From Clostridia bacterium (GTDB lineage: Bacteria > Bacillota > Clostridia > Christensenellales > DTU072), in NCBI GenBank assembly GCA_028701415.1, contig JAQVQU010000006.1, forward strand, positions 28,037 to 34,868: 6,832 nt of DNA. The letters run 5' to 3'. Made by a program: the position numbers and the translations under genes. A model generated the notes under the pieces. The model was given only the letters and a program-made list of their open reading frames with translations, had not been told where the DNA came from and did no database searches. This document shows positions 1 to 6,538 of the stretch, one piece after another. How positions within the stretch are numbered: position 1 is the first letter of the stretch; every line of letters begins with the position of its first letter.

Positions 1-7
1 GTTTTAT

Positions 8-12
8 AGAGG
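8..12 (+). promoter_or_regulatory. Ribosome binding site of atpF
   Basis: AGAGG stands six bases before the ATG at 19 but only three before the ATG at 16. The spacing favours the second ATG as the real start. Confidence 0.6.
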
Positions 13-18
13 TAGATG

Positions 19-534
19 ATGAGCATTTTATTATCCGGAAACCTGCCTCTAGGATTAGACGGAATCAAAATCCTTCTCCACCTTTTAAATTTCCTCATTT
101 TATTCGGAGGAGTTACTTTCTTAGTGTATAAACCTGTTAAGAAATTTATAGAAAAAAGACAAAACGAGATAAAACTGCAATACGAAAAAAATGAACAGGC
201 AAAGGCCGAAGCCGAAGAACTCCATTCTGAGTATTTAGAGAAATTAGCAAAAGCCGAAAGTGAAATCATGTTTCAACGCTCTGAAGCAGAAAGATCTAAT
301 CACATTATTAAAGAGAATGCTATTTCTGAAGCTTCTCAAAAAGCAGAAGAAATAATCAGTAGAGCAGAGATTGAATCACAAGACATTAAAAAAGAAACAA
401 TTAGTGGAATTAAAAATAAGGTTGCAGATGTTGCTGTAACCATTGCTGAAGCCTTGCTGGAAAGAGAAATCAGCCCCGAGGAAAATGAACAAATCATCGA
501 TAACTGTATTGATGAATGGACTAAGGATGAGTAG
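19..534 (+). CDS. atpF: F-type ATP synthase subunit b
   Basis: This is the b subunit of the Fo sector, a membrane-anchored peripheral stalk that holds the alpha/beta head still through delta. The protein has 171 residues, near the usual 155-175. Residues about 16-38 form one hydrophobic segment (ILLHLLNFLILFGGVTFLVY), followed by the typical KPVKKFIEKR juncture. Residues about 45-150 are a long charged, Ala/Glu/Lys-rich helix (AKAEAEELHSEY, SEASQKAEEI), as expected of the stalk coiled coil. The C-terminus is amphipathic. ATG codons occur at 16 and 19. I prefer 19 because the AGAGG at 8-12 then has a six-base spacer, against three for ATG 16. It is first in the visible operon and atpE should lie just upstream. 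I see only one b gene, with no b' copy next to it. The family assignment is secure and the start is uncertain by one codon. Confidence 0.95.
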   Translation: MSILLSGNLPLGLDGIKILLHLLNFLILFGGVTFLVYKPVKKFIEKRQNEIKLQYEKNEQAKAEAEELHSEYLEKLAKAESEIMFQRSEAERSNHIIKENAISEASQKAEEIISRAEIESQDIKKETISGIKNKVADVAVTIAEALLEREISPEENEQIIDNCIDEWTKDE

Positions 535-559
535 GAAGTCTGGACAAAGAACAAATTCC

Positions 560-628
560 ATGTAAATACATTGACGAATAAACAATAGATGAGATTTAGT
601 CCTGAAAACAGGAATATGGTATTTACAT
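560..628 (+). promoter_or_regulatory. Nested inverted repeats in the atpF-atpH gap
   Basis: The 155-base gap between atpF and atpH contains a perfect 10-base inverted repeat: ATGTAAATAC at 560-569 and GTATTTACAT at 619-628. Inside it lies a small hairpin, TCCTG-AAAA-CAGGA, at 600-613. The left arm is also part of a local dyad, ATGTA-AA-TACAT (560-571), which resembles an operator half-pair. In RNA the region could fold as a long-range stem enclosing a short hairpin. No T-run follows either hairpin, so a rho-independent terminator is unlikely. The role is unknown. It could be an RNA processing or stability element between cistrons, a protein binding site, or chance in AT-rich sequence. None of the three forward frames across the gap reads as protein-like. 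Confidence 0.35.
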
Positions 629-676
629 AATAATTAATTAGCCCTATTCACTATGTTTATTTATTATCCAAACCTT

Positions 677-682
677 AAGGAA
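677..682 (+). promoter_or_regulatory. Ribosome binding site of atpH
   Basis: AAGGAA ends seven bases before the ATG at 690 but only one base before the in-frame ATG at 684. The later ATG is therefore the likely start. Confidence 0.65.
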
Positions 683-689
683 TATGGAA

Positions 690-923
690 ATGAGAAAACT
701 TACAATAACAACTAGCAGAGAATTATCTACTGAAAAGAAAGCCGAAATCGAAGGTAAGCTTGCTAAAAAGTATGGGAAAATTCAAACTATATATCGAATA
801 GATGAAGCTATTGTTGGAGGAATCATTATTTTTGATGGAGAAATAGCATATGATGGCTCAATAAAAACCCAACTAGCTAAACTAAAGGATAAGTTTATAA
901 CCGAGCTTGAAAGCACAAAATAA
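690..923 (+). CDS. atpH: ATP synthase delta subunit, C-terminal domain only
   Basis: This is the delta (OSCP-type) subunit, which links the F1 head to the b stalk. It has only about 77 residues, against about 175-185 for a usual delta. What is present matches the C-terminal region of the family: an N-terminal stretch KLTITTSRELS, a helix (TEKKAEIEGKLAKKYGK), then the characteristic strand and turn with IVGGIIIFDGE and YDGSIKTQLAKLK near residues 41-65. The N-terminal six-helix bundle, which in known enzymes binds the alpha N-termini, is absent. The start at 690 is set by AAGGAA at 677-682; ATG 684 would add two residues. Its place between atpF and atpA is exactly that of atpH. No N-terminal-domain-like reading exists in the 155 bases upstream. 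It could be a genuine short delta of this lineage or the surviving part of a truncated gene. The open frame and good ribosome binding site favour a functional short form. Confidence 0.85.
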   Translation: MRKLTITTSRELSTEKKAEIEGKLAKKYGKIQTIYRIDEAIVGGIIIFDGEIAYDGSIKTQLAKLKDKFITELESTK

Positions 924-998
924 CATCTCCAGTAAAGAAAAGAATAGTTTTATCATTCATATATCTAAACAGAAAAATACAAATCTAAAGGTTAGAAA

Positions 999-2516
999 AT
1001 GAAAAATAATCATGAACCCTCTGAAATAATTAGAACTATGTTAAAAGAGACGGATTCTTTCAAAAAGGAATCTGATGTTCGACCAGCCGGAAGAGTATTA
1101 TCTTCCTATGATGGGGTTGTGATGATTGAGGGCCTTTTGGATGTAAAAAATGGGGAACTGTTAAAAATTTCTGGAAACAATTATGCGATTGCTTTAAACC
1201 TAGAAGCAGAGGTTACTGGAGCGATTTTATTATCTTCTTCAAACGATATTGCCCCTGGAGAGATAGTTTATTCTACAGGAGAGATAATAAAAGTACCTTC
1301 GGGTGATAGCCTATTAGGCAGAGTTATTGACCCACTTGGAAATCCTATAGACGGAAAAGGAATTATTCGAGCAACAACCTACAGAGATATTGAAAGCCCC
1401 GCCCCTGCAATATTTGACCGGGCGAAGGTTGATGAACCTTTATACACTGGGATTAAAGCTATTGATATTATGATCCCAATCGGAAAAGGCCAAAGAGAAC
1501 TGATAATAGGAGACAGACAAACTGGGAAAACTGCTATCGCTCTAGATGCCATTGTAAATCAAAAAGGGAAAAATGTGATATGCGTATATGTAGCTATTGG
1601 GCAGAAAACCTCCTCAGTTGCTAGAGTAATAAAAGATTTAACCCTACAAGGAGCGATGGATTATACTATTATAGTGAGTTCAACCGCTGGGCAGCCTGCT
1701 CCACTTCAGTATCTTACTCCTTATACAGGTACTGCCGTTGCTGAAGACTTTATGCACAGAGGGAAGGATGTATTAATCGTTTATGACGATTTATCTAAGC
1801 ATGCGGTAGCTTATCGAACAATATCCCTTTTATTAAAAAGACCATCCGGAAGGGAAGCCTACCCTGGAGACATTTTTTATATTCATTCTCGCCTCTTGGA
1901 AAGAAGTGCTAAACTTTCACATAGAATGGGTGGAGGGTCTCTAACTGCGCTCCCAATCGTTGAAACCTTAGATGGAGATATTTCCTCGTATATACCAACA
2001 AATGTGATTTCAATTACTGATGGCCAAATTTATTTGGAAAGTGATCTTTTCAATTCAGGACTTAGACCCGCAATAAATGTTGGACTATCCGTCTCGAGAG
2101 TTGGGGGGGTAGCCCAAAGCAAAGCTATGCGTAAGGTTAGCGGAAAAATCCGCTTAAACTTGGCTCAATATCGTGAGATGTTGGTTTTTGCTCGATTTGA
2201 TGCAGATTTGGACGACACAACTAAAGATATACTTAAACACGGTGCAGTTCTAACCGAGGCCCTCAAACAAATTCAATTTCGACCCATTCCAATGACTGAT
2301 ATGGTTATAGAATTTCTAATATTACAGAATAATCTTCTCGACAATATTCCCCCTAAAAATGTGAGCGGTCTATTAACAAATTTTCTACAATTTTTTAAAA
2401 ACAAAGCGAATAGTAAAATATATAATCGAATTACTACATACAAGGAGCTTTCAGAAGAGGATTCTCAAGATATTTTAGAGGAATTTAAGAAGTATCTTAC
2501 GGGTATAAGATTTTGA
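999..2516 (+). CDS. atpA: F-type ATP synthase subunit alpha
   Basis: This is the non-catalytic nucleotide-binding subunit of the F1 alpha3beta3 ring, located on the cytoplasmic face of the membrane. Its 505 residues are normal for the family. An N-terminal helix (about residues 7-18) precedes the beta-barrel domain (about 25-95), the nucleotide-binding domain and a C-terminal helical domain (from about 375). Visible motifs are Walker A GDRQTGKT at 171-178, the Walker B region VLIVYDDLSK at 258-267, GGGSLTALP around 311-319, ISITDGQIYLE at 338-347, and SVSRVGG at 364-370 with the arginine-finger residue R367 that reaches into the beta catalytic site. AAAGG at 987-991 sits seven bases before the ATG. 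A 75-base gap separates it from atpH. The N-terminal helix (PSEIIRTMLKE) is kept even though delta lacks the domain that normally grips it. I see no truncation or frameshift. Confidence 0.99.
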   Translation: MKNNHEPSEIIRTMLKETDSFKKESDVRPAGRVLSSYDGVVMIEGLLDVKNGELLKISGNNYAIALNLEAEVTGAILLSSSNDIAPGEIVYSTGEIIKVPSGDSLLGRVIDPLGNPIDGKGIIRATTYRDIESPAPAIFDRAKVDEPLYTGIKAIDIMIPIGKGQRELIIGDRQTGKTAIALDAIVNQKGKNVICVYVAIGQKTSSVARVIKDLTLQGAMDYTIIVSSTAGQPAPLQYLTPYTGTAVAEDFMHRGKDVLIVYDDLSKHAVAYRTISLLLKRPSGREAYPGDIFYIHSRLLERSAKLSHRMGGGSLTALPIVETLDGDISSYIPTNVISITDGQIYLESDLFNSGLRPAINVGLSVSRVGGVAQSKAMRKVSGKIRLNLAQYREMLVFARFDADLDDTTKDILKHGAVLTEALKQIQFRPIPMTDMVIEFLILQNNLLDNIPPKNVSGLLTNFLQFFKNKANSKIYNRITTYKELSEEDSQDILEEFKKYLTGIRF

Positions 2517-2595
2517 GTATCTCTAATATATTAAATATAATTGTATAAACTTTCCTCTCCTTCTGGAATACCCTTTAAATAATTGATAATTAGTT

Positions 2596-2598
2596 GGA
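2596..2598 (+). promoter_or_regulatory. Ribosome binding site of atpG
   Basis: A weak GGA core lies seven bases before the ATG at 2606. No Shine-Dalgarno-like sequence precedes the upstream in-frame TTG at 2594, so this site decides the start. Confidence 0.5.
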
Positions 2599-2605
2599 AT
2601 TAGAT

Positions 2606-3442
2606 ATGAACACAAAAGATCTAAAACGAAGAATAACCGGCGTTAAAGAAACTGCAAAAATTACGAATGCTGTATACTTAATTTCAGCGTCTAAGATGCG
2701 TAGAGCAAAAGAAAACTTTTTCTCGGCAAACCTTTTCTTAGATGAGGTTCGGGGAGCGGCTAAGCGTCTTATGTCTTCGAATTGTGCAAACAATCATCCT
2801 TTTTTTCAACAAAGAGAAGGAAACAGAGTGGCATATGTGATAATAGGTGGAGATAAAGGCCTTTGTGGGGATTACAACCAGTTGATAATTAATGCATCAG
2901 ATGCATCAATGAAAAATAAAAAAGTTACAAACATTTTTGCAGTCGGAACGATAATTAAGGATTATTACGAAAAAAAAGGGGGAATTAGAGTAAATAATTC
3001 TTATGTCCACATATTCCCAGACCCAATGCCTGAAGACGCTCGCGCTATTGCTGATGATTTATGCTCAGACTTCAAAGAGAAAAAAATGGATAAAGCATAT
3101 ATAATTTTCACAAAAGCAGACAAACTCTCCCAACAAAAAATAACCATTAAAAAAATATTACCATTAGATATCTTGGACAGCAAAGAAGAGATTGTATATT
3201 TGTCAAAAAATAATACCTTTGATAAAGTATTAAACCAATATGTTTGGGCAAGAATATACCAAGCAATATGCTCTGCCTCATATGCAGAAAACTATAAGAG
3301 AATGATAAGTATGCAAGAAGCGACGTCAAATGCAGAGAGGATAATTGATGACCTTAATAAAACCTACAACCAAGAAAGGCAAGAATCCATAACAAATGCT
3401 TTATTAGATGCGACCACAGCGCACATGAGCAGAAATTTTTGA
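2606..3442 (+). CDS. atpG: F-type ATP synthase subunit gamma
   Basis: This is the central rotor shaft of F1, coupling rotation of the c-ring to catalysis in the beta subunits. From ATG 2606 it has 278 residues, in the usual range of about 275-300. The N-terminal helix carries the family pattern (TKDLKRRITGVKETAKITNA, residues 3-22), followed by SASKMRRAKE. GGDKGLCGDYN at 81-91 corresponds to the usual SDRGLCGGYN-type motif. The C-terminal helix (about 225-270) has RMISMQEATSNAERIIDDL and KTYNQERQESIT, which form the antiparallel coiled coil with the N-terminal helix. A TTG at 2594 would extend the protein by four residues, but the family start and the GGA at 2596-2598 both support ATG 2606. 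The middle Rossmann-like region is divergent and the extreme C-terminus (TAHMSRNF) lacks the common GGA-type ending. It is 89 bases after atpA and 16 bases before atpD. Confidence 0.97.
   Translation: MNTKDLKRRITGVKETAKITNAVYLISASKMRRAKENFFSANLFLDEVRGAAKRLMSSNCANNHPFFQQREGNRVAYVIIGGDKGLCGDYNQLIINASDASMKNKKVTNIFAVGTIIKDYYEKKGGIRVNNSYVHIFPDPMPEDARAIADDLCSDFKEKKMDKAYIIFTKADKLSQQKITIKKILPLDILDSKEEIVYLSKNNTFDKVLNQYVWARIYQAICSASYAENYKRMISMQEATSNAERIIDDLNKTYNQERQESITNALLDATTAHMSRNF
2892..2909 (+). repeat. Short tandem direct repeat within atpG
   Basis: ATGCATCAG (2892-2900) is followed at once by ATGCATCAA (2901-2909), giving eight identical bases at the start of each nine-base unit. It encodes Ala-Ser-Asp-Ala-Ser in the divergent middle part of gamma and keeps the frame. 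It may be a small slippage duplication. Confidence 0.5.
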
Positions 3443-3458
3443 TAAACAGGAAGTTAAT

Positions 3459-4844
3459 ATGTTAAACAAAACACTAGATGGCGTAATAGTTCAGATTATC
3501 AGTTCCGTAGTAGATGTGCATTTCCCAACTCATTTACCTATGCAAAATGAACTGTTGATAGTTGATGCCGGAGATAGAAAAGTAAAAATTGAGGTAATGA
3601 ATCACACTGATGATGCGACCGTAAGATGCATATCTCTTGAGCCAACAGAAGGGTTGAGCAGAGGTATGCATGTAACTTCTACCGGCGAAACCATAAAAGT
3701 CCCAGTTGGAAATATTACTTTAGGAAGAGTTTTTAATGCTCTTGGAGAACCGATAGACAATAAAGGCCGGGTAGAAGGTTTATATAGGTCAATTTATAGA
3801 GAAGCCCCTTCACTGACAGAACAGAATCCCAATACAGAGATTTTTGAAACCGGAATTAAAGTTATTGATTTACTTACTCCTTATGCGAAGGGAGGAAAAA
3901 TTGGATTATTTGGAGGAGCTGGAGTTGGAAAAACTGTACTGATATTGGAACTTATCCACAACATATCAAACCATCATGGAGGACGCTCTATATTCACGGG
4001 GGTTGGTGAAAGAAGCAGAGAAGGATATGAAATGATCCAAGAGATGACAGAGGCAAGGACCCTCCAAAACACAGCTTTAGTTTTCGGACAAATGAACGAA
4101 TCCCCTGGAGCTAGAATGAGAGCAGCATTCACTGGGCTAACTATGGCAGAATACTTCCGAGATGTTCAAAAACAGGATGTTCTTCTTTTTATCGACAATA
4201 TTTTTAGATTTATCCAGGCCGGCAGTGAAATATCTGCTCTTCTAGGAAGGATGCCTTCTGCAGTAGGATATCAACCAACATTGAGCACTGAACTAGGTGC
4301 GCTTGAAGAAAGGATATGTAATACTCATAAAGGTTCTATTACCTCTATCCAAGCAGTATATGTTCCTGCAGATGATCTCACCGATCCTGCGCCAGCAACA
4401 CTGTTTGGTCATCTAGATGCAATAACTGTATTGTCGCGTAAGATTGTAGAACAAGGAATCTATCCAGCTATCGACCCCCTTGAATCGACTAGCAGAATAC
4501 TTGAGCCGGATATAGTCGGAGAAGAACATTATGAAACGGCAAAAAGAGCACTCGAAACCCTTCAAAGATATAATGAACTCCAGGATATAATAGCAATATT
4601 AGGAATGGATGAACTAAATTCAGACGATAAACTTTCAGTATTTAGAGCAAGAAAACTTCAGCGATTCTTCTCGCAGCCCTTCCATGTTGCTAGCGTATAC
4701 ACTGGAATCCCTGGAAAATATGTTCCAGTAGAAAATACAGTCAAGTGCTGTCGGGCAATACTAGACGGGAAGACAGACAATATCCCAGAGAGTCAATTCT
4801 ACTTAATTGGTGATTTAACGGACATCCCGGGATACAAAGATTAA
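3459..4844 (+). CDS. atpD: F-type ATP synthase subunit beta (catalytic)
   Basis: This is the catalytic subunit of F1, making or hydrolysing ATP at the alpha/beta interfaces. Its 461 residues are typical. The N-terminal barrel (about 5-80) is followed by the nucleotide-binding domain with Walker A GGAGVGKT at 152-159, GVGERSREG at 181-189 containing the catalytic Glu184, QMNESPGARM at 211-220, Walker B VLLFIDN at 241-247, and GRMPSAVGYQPTL at 263-275. The adenine-pocket Tyr335 lies in GIYPAIDP. The C-terminal domain has the lever motif at 384-390, which reads DELNSDD instead of the common DELSEED, then RARKLQRFFSQPF. AGGAAG at 3448-3453 precedes the ATG. It begins 16 bases after atpG and is followed by atpC after 36 bases. 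All catalytic residues that I can check are present; only the DELSEED variation is odd. Confidence 0.99.
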   Translation: MLNKTLDGVIVQIISSVVDVHFPTHLPMQNELLIVDAGDRKVKIEVMNHTDDATVRCISLEPTEGLSRGMHVTSTGETIKVPVGNITLGRVFNALGEPIDNKGRVEGLYRSIYREAPSLTEQNPNTEIFETGIKVIDLLTPYAKGGKIGLFGGAGVGKTVLILELIHNISNHHGGRSIFTGVGERSREGYEMIQEMTEARTLQNTALVFGQMNESPGARMRAAFTGLTMAEYFRDVQKQDVLLFIDNIFRFIQAGSEISALLGRMPSAVGYQPTLSTELGALEERICNTHKGSITSIQAVYVPADDLTDPAPATLFGHLDAITVLSRKIVEQGIYPAIDPLESTSRILEPDIVGEEHYETAKRALETLQRYNELQDIIAILGMDELNSDDKLSVFRARKLQRFFSQPFHVASVYTGIPGKYVPVENTVKCCRAILDGKTDNIPESQFYLIGDLTDIPGYKD

Positions 4845-4880
4845 CAATATAAAATTCTTTTCAGTTTTATCGGAGAACAA

Positions 4881-5285
4881 ATGAACTTTTTTAAATTGAA
4901 GATGTTAACACCTGAAAAAATTTTATTTGAAGGTAATGTATCAAGTTTAAAAGTAATGTTGAGTGATGGGGGCCTTGAGATACTCGCTTCCCATCTTCCC
5001 TCTATTTCCTTCCTATCTTCGGGAGAGTGCAGAATTAAATTAGAAGACGGCTCCCAAAAAACTTTCATTTCAGATGATGGGATAATGAATATAGAAAGGT
5101 CAAAAGTTACTCTATCAAGTGATTTTCTAGAGTGGTCGGAGAACCTTTCTACTGCTCTTGAAGAAAAACAAAAGCGAATATCTTTGGAAAAAGAGAGACG
5201 CTCCGAAAGTTTCACTCAACACCAACTTGGATCCTTAGATCTGATAAAGACATTTATTAAAAAAAATAAGGATGATAATAATTAA
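4881..5285 (+). CDS. atpC: F-type ATP synthase subunit epsilon
   Basis: Epsilon sits on the foot of gamma, couples the rotor to the c-ring and in many bacteria restrains ATP hydrolysis. At 134 residues it is full length. Residues 1-85 fit the N-terminal beta-sandwich: FKLKMLTPEKILFEGNV is the usual opening, then GGLEILASHLPSIS and the DDGIMNIERSKVTLSSD strands. Residues about 86-134 form the charged two-helix C-terminal domain (ALEEKQKRISLEKERR). Where Bacillus-type epsilon has the ATP-binding motif I/L-D-x-x-R-A, this protein has LSTALE (89-94), so Asp and Arg are missing and ATP sensing by that route is doubtful. GGAG at 4872-4875 is five bases from the ATG. It is the last gene of the operon; a terminator follows about 30 bases later. 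Sequence divergence is high, as is normal for epsilon, but position and opening motif make the call firm. Confidence 0.95.
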   Translation: MNFFKLKMLTPEKILFEGNVSSLKVMLSDGGLEILASHLPSISFLSSGECRIKLEDGSQKTFISDDGIMNIERSKVTLSSDFLEWSENLSTALEEKQKRISLEKERRSESFTQHQLGSLDLIKTFIKKNKDDNN

Positions 5286-5315
5286 TCCTTTTTTCAAACT
5301 ATTCTAGGACAAAAT

Positions 5316-5340
5316 AAAAACCCTGTTTCCAGGGTTTTTT
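5316..5340. terminator. Bidirectional rho-independent terminator between atpC and leuB
   Basis: AAAAACCCTG (5316-5325) pairs perfectly with CAGGGTTTTT (5330-5339) around a TTTC loop. On the + strand the right arm runs into a T tract ending at 5340. On the - strand the A-run at 5316-5320 reads as five T, continuing into TTTATTTT-like sequence. The hairpin can therefore end both the atp transcript coming from the left and the leu transcript coming from the right, which suits the convergent arrangement. Confidence 0.9.
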
Positions 5341-5343
5341 ATA

Positions 5344-5394
5344 TTAGACTCCTTTTTTGCTCACACATATGAACTCAGATTCATTGTCCAGAAT
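5344..5394 (-). pseudogene. Degenerate copy of the leuB 3' end
   Basis: Read on the - strand, this segment translates as ILDNESEFICVSKKGV and then stops at 5344-5346. The real LeuB tail contains ILDNDSDPISGSKM (coding bases 5498 downward). Over 13 codons (5356-5394 against 5460-5498) I count 30 of 39 identical bases. In the first seven codons all four differences fall at third positions (CTT/CTG, GAT/GAC, GAT/GAA, GAC/GAG), the pattern expected of diverged coding DNA. It lies 104 bases downstream of the original, same orientation, and before the terminator. It has no start codon or domain of its own. I infer a remnant of a partial tandem duplication or of a second leuB-like gene. Chance similarity is possible because the match is short. 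Confidence 0.45.
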
Positions 5395-5411
5395 ATTTTT
5401 ATGAAAATATT
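5392..5411. repeat. AT-rich hairpin in the leuB 3' untranslated region
   Basis: AATATTTT (5392-5399) and AAAATATT (5404-5411) form a perfect eight-base inverted repeat around TATG. It lies just past the leuB stop and has no G/C pairs, so it would be weak as an RNA stem. It may be incidental. Confidence 0.3.
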
Positions 5412-5423
5412 TGCTTTAGATGT

Positions 5424-6500
5424 TTATTTTGAAATCTCTTCTTTTATCAATGAACTCATTTTACTCCCACTTATGGGGTCAGAATCATTATCAAGAATAT
5501 CTCTAGTTCTATATCCCTTTTTCAGCGTTTTATCCACAGCCCGTTCAATTGCATTTGCCTCTTCTTCCAAATTGAAAGACAACCTTAACATCATGGCCAC
5601 TGAAAGTATAGTCGCAATAGGATTTGCAAAATCCTTTCCCGCAATATCTGGAGCTGAGCCATGAATAGGCTCGTACATTCCTCTTCCACCATATCCCAAG
5701 GATGCTGAGGGCATCAAACCAATAGACCCAACTATTTGTGCGGCCTCATCTGAAAGAATATCTCCAAATAGATTGCTAGCAACAACGACATCAAACTGAG
5801 ATGGATTTTTTACTAGTTGCATAGCCATATTGTCTACTAGTACATCTGTAACAACAACCTCAGGATACTCTTTTGCTATCTTATGAATCATTTCTCTCCA
5901 TAATCTTGAACTTTCGAGAACATTTGCCTTATCGATACTGGCTAGTTTTTTTGTTCTCTTCATCGCTAACTCAAAGGCCATTCTAGCTATTCTTTCAATT
6001 TCCATTTCACTGTATGTTTCAGTATCATATGCCTCTTCCCCATTGGAAGTCTTTCTTCTTCCTCTTTCTCCAAAATAAATGCCTCCAGTTAGTTCTCTTA
6101 CCATAACCATATCAAAACCCTTGTCAATTATTTCACTCTTCAAAGGAGAGGCTGATTTAAATTCTTTATGTATCTTTGCGGGGCGAATATTCGCATAAAG
6201 ACCAAGACCCTTTCTTAATCCAAGCAAGGCTCTTTCCGGCCTTAAGTGCCCAGGTAAATTATCCCATTTTGGCCCTCCAACTGCGCCAAGTAAAACGCTA
6301 TCCGCTTTTTGGCATATTTTTAGGGCTTCTTCTGTTAGAGGAACCCCGTTTTTATCTATCGATATTCCACCGGCATCAACAAAATCATAGGTAAAAATAT
6401 GTCCGAAAATAGTTCCTATTCTTTCTAGGATATCTATTCCTCCTTTGACAATTTCTGGGCCAATACCATCCCCCATTATTACCGCTATTTTATATTTCAT
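5424..6500 (-). CDS. leuB: 3-isopropylmalate dehydrogenase
   Basis: This is a cytoplasmic enzyme of leucine synthesis. It oxidises and decarboxylates 3-isopropylmalate with NAD+ to 2-oxoisocaproate (4-methyl-2-oxopentanoate). Its 358 residues match the family. Motifs in order are GDGIGPE (10-16), GPKWDNLP (76-83), substrate arginines R96 and R106 in LRKGLGLYANIRP, RELTGGIYFG (135-144, with R135 and Y142), K191 in KANVL, D223 in VDNMAMQL, NLFGDILSDEAA (243-254, with metal-binding D247 and D251), and GSAPDIAGKDFANP (281-294), whose D285 fits NAD rather than NADP use. The ESSRLWRE segment and the substrate-recognition loop favour LeuB over isocitrate or tartrate dehydrogenases. CTCCTC at 6506-6511 is GAGGAG on the coding strand, five bases before the ATG. 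It lies 38 bases after leuD and converges on the atp operon. Confidence 0.98.
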   Translation of the reverse strand: MKYKIAVIMGDGIGPEIVKGGIDILERIGTIFGHIFTYDFVDAGGISIDKNGVPLTEEALKICQKADSVLLGAVGGPKWDNLPGHLRPERALLGLRKGLGLYANIRPAKIHKEFKSASPLKSEIIDKGFDMVMVRELTGGIYFGERGRRKTSNGEEAYDTETYSEMEIERIARMAFELAMKRTKKLASIDKANVLESSRLWREMIHKIAKEYPEVVVTDVLVDNMAMQLVKNPSQFDVVVASNLFGDILSDEAAQIVGSIGLMPSASLGYGGRGMYEPIHGSAPDIAGKDFANPIATILSVAMMLRLSFNLEEEANAIERAVDKTLKKGYRTRDILDNDSDPISGSKMSSLIKEEISK

Positions 6501-6538
6501 CTTTTCTCCTCAAATAAATAGAATTTTTAATTTTATTT

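Noticed and set aside
527..562. Possible start of a delta N-terminal reading frame overlapping the atpF stop (ATG at 527)
   Set aside because: It gives only MSRKSGQRTNSM before a stop, is unlike the delta N-terminal domain, and the AAGG directly abuts the ATG with no spacer.
571..600. Promoter-like TTGACG with TTTAGT 18 bases later in the atpF-atpH gap
   Set aside because: The -10 hexamer matches only four of six consensus bases, and such pairs are common in AT-rich DNA; I cannot support an internal promoter.
924..998. atpH-atpA gap as a possible small gene or RNA element
   Set aside because: Only 75 bases, with no open frame of note and no inverted repeat apart from the atpA ribosome binding site at 987-991.
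2594..2605. TTG start giving a four-residue longer gamma subunit
   Set aside because: No ribosome binding site precedes it, and the ATG at 2606 has a GGA seven bases upstream and matches the family's usual N-terminus.
2517..2605. AT-rich atpA-atpG gap as a possible promoter or regulatory RNA
   Set aside because: I found no good -35/-10 pair, no stable hairpin and no T-run; the gap looks like plain spacer plus a weak ribosome binding site.
4841..5215. Open frame of 124 codons on the - strand opposite atpC
   Set aside because: It is the mirror of atpC, whose identity is set by motifs and operon position; its translation is not recognisable.
5401..5664. Open frame of 87 codons on the + strand opposite leuB
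   Set aside because: It lies within the antisense of leuB, which is a confident family match, and has no recognisable domain or convincing ribosome binding site.
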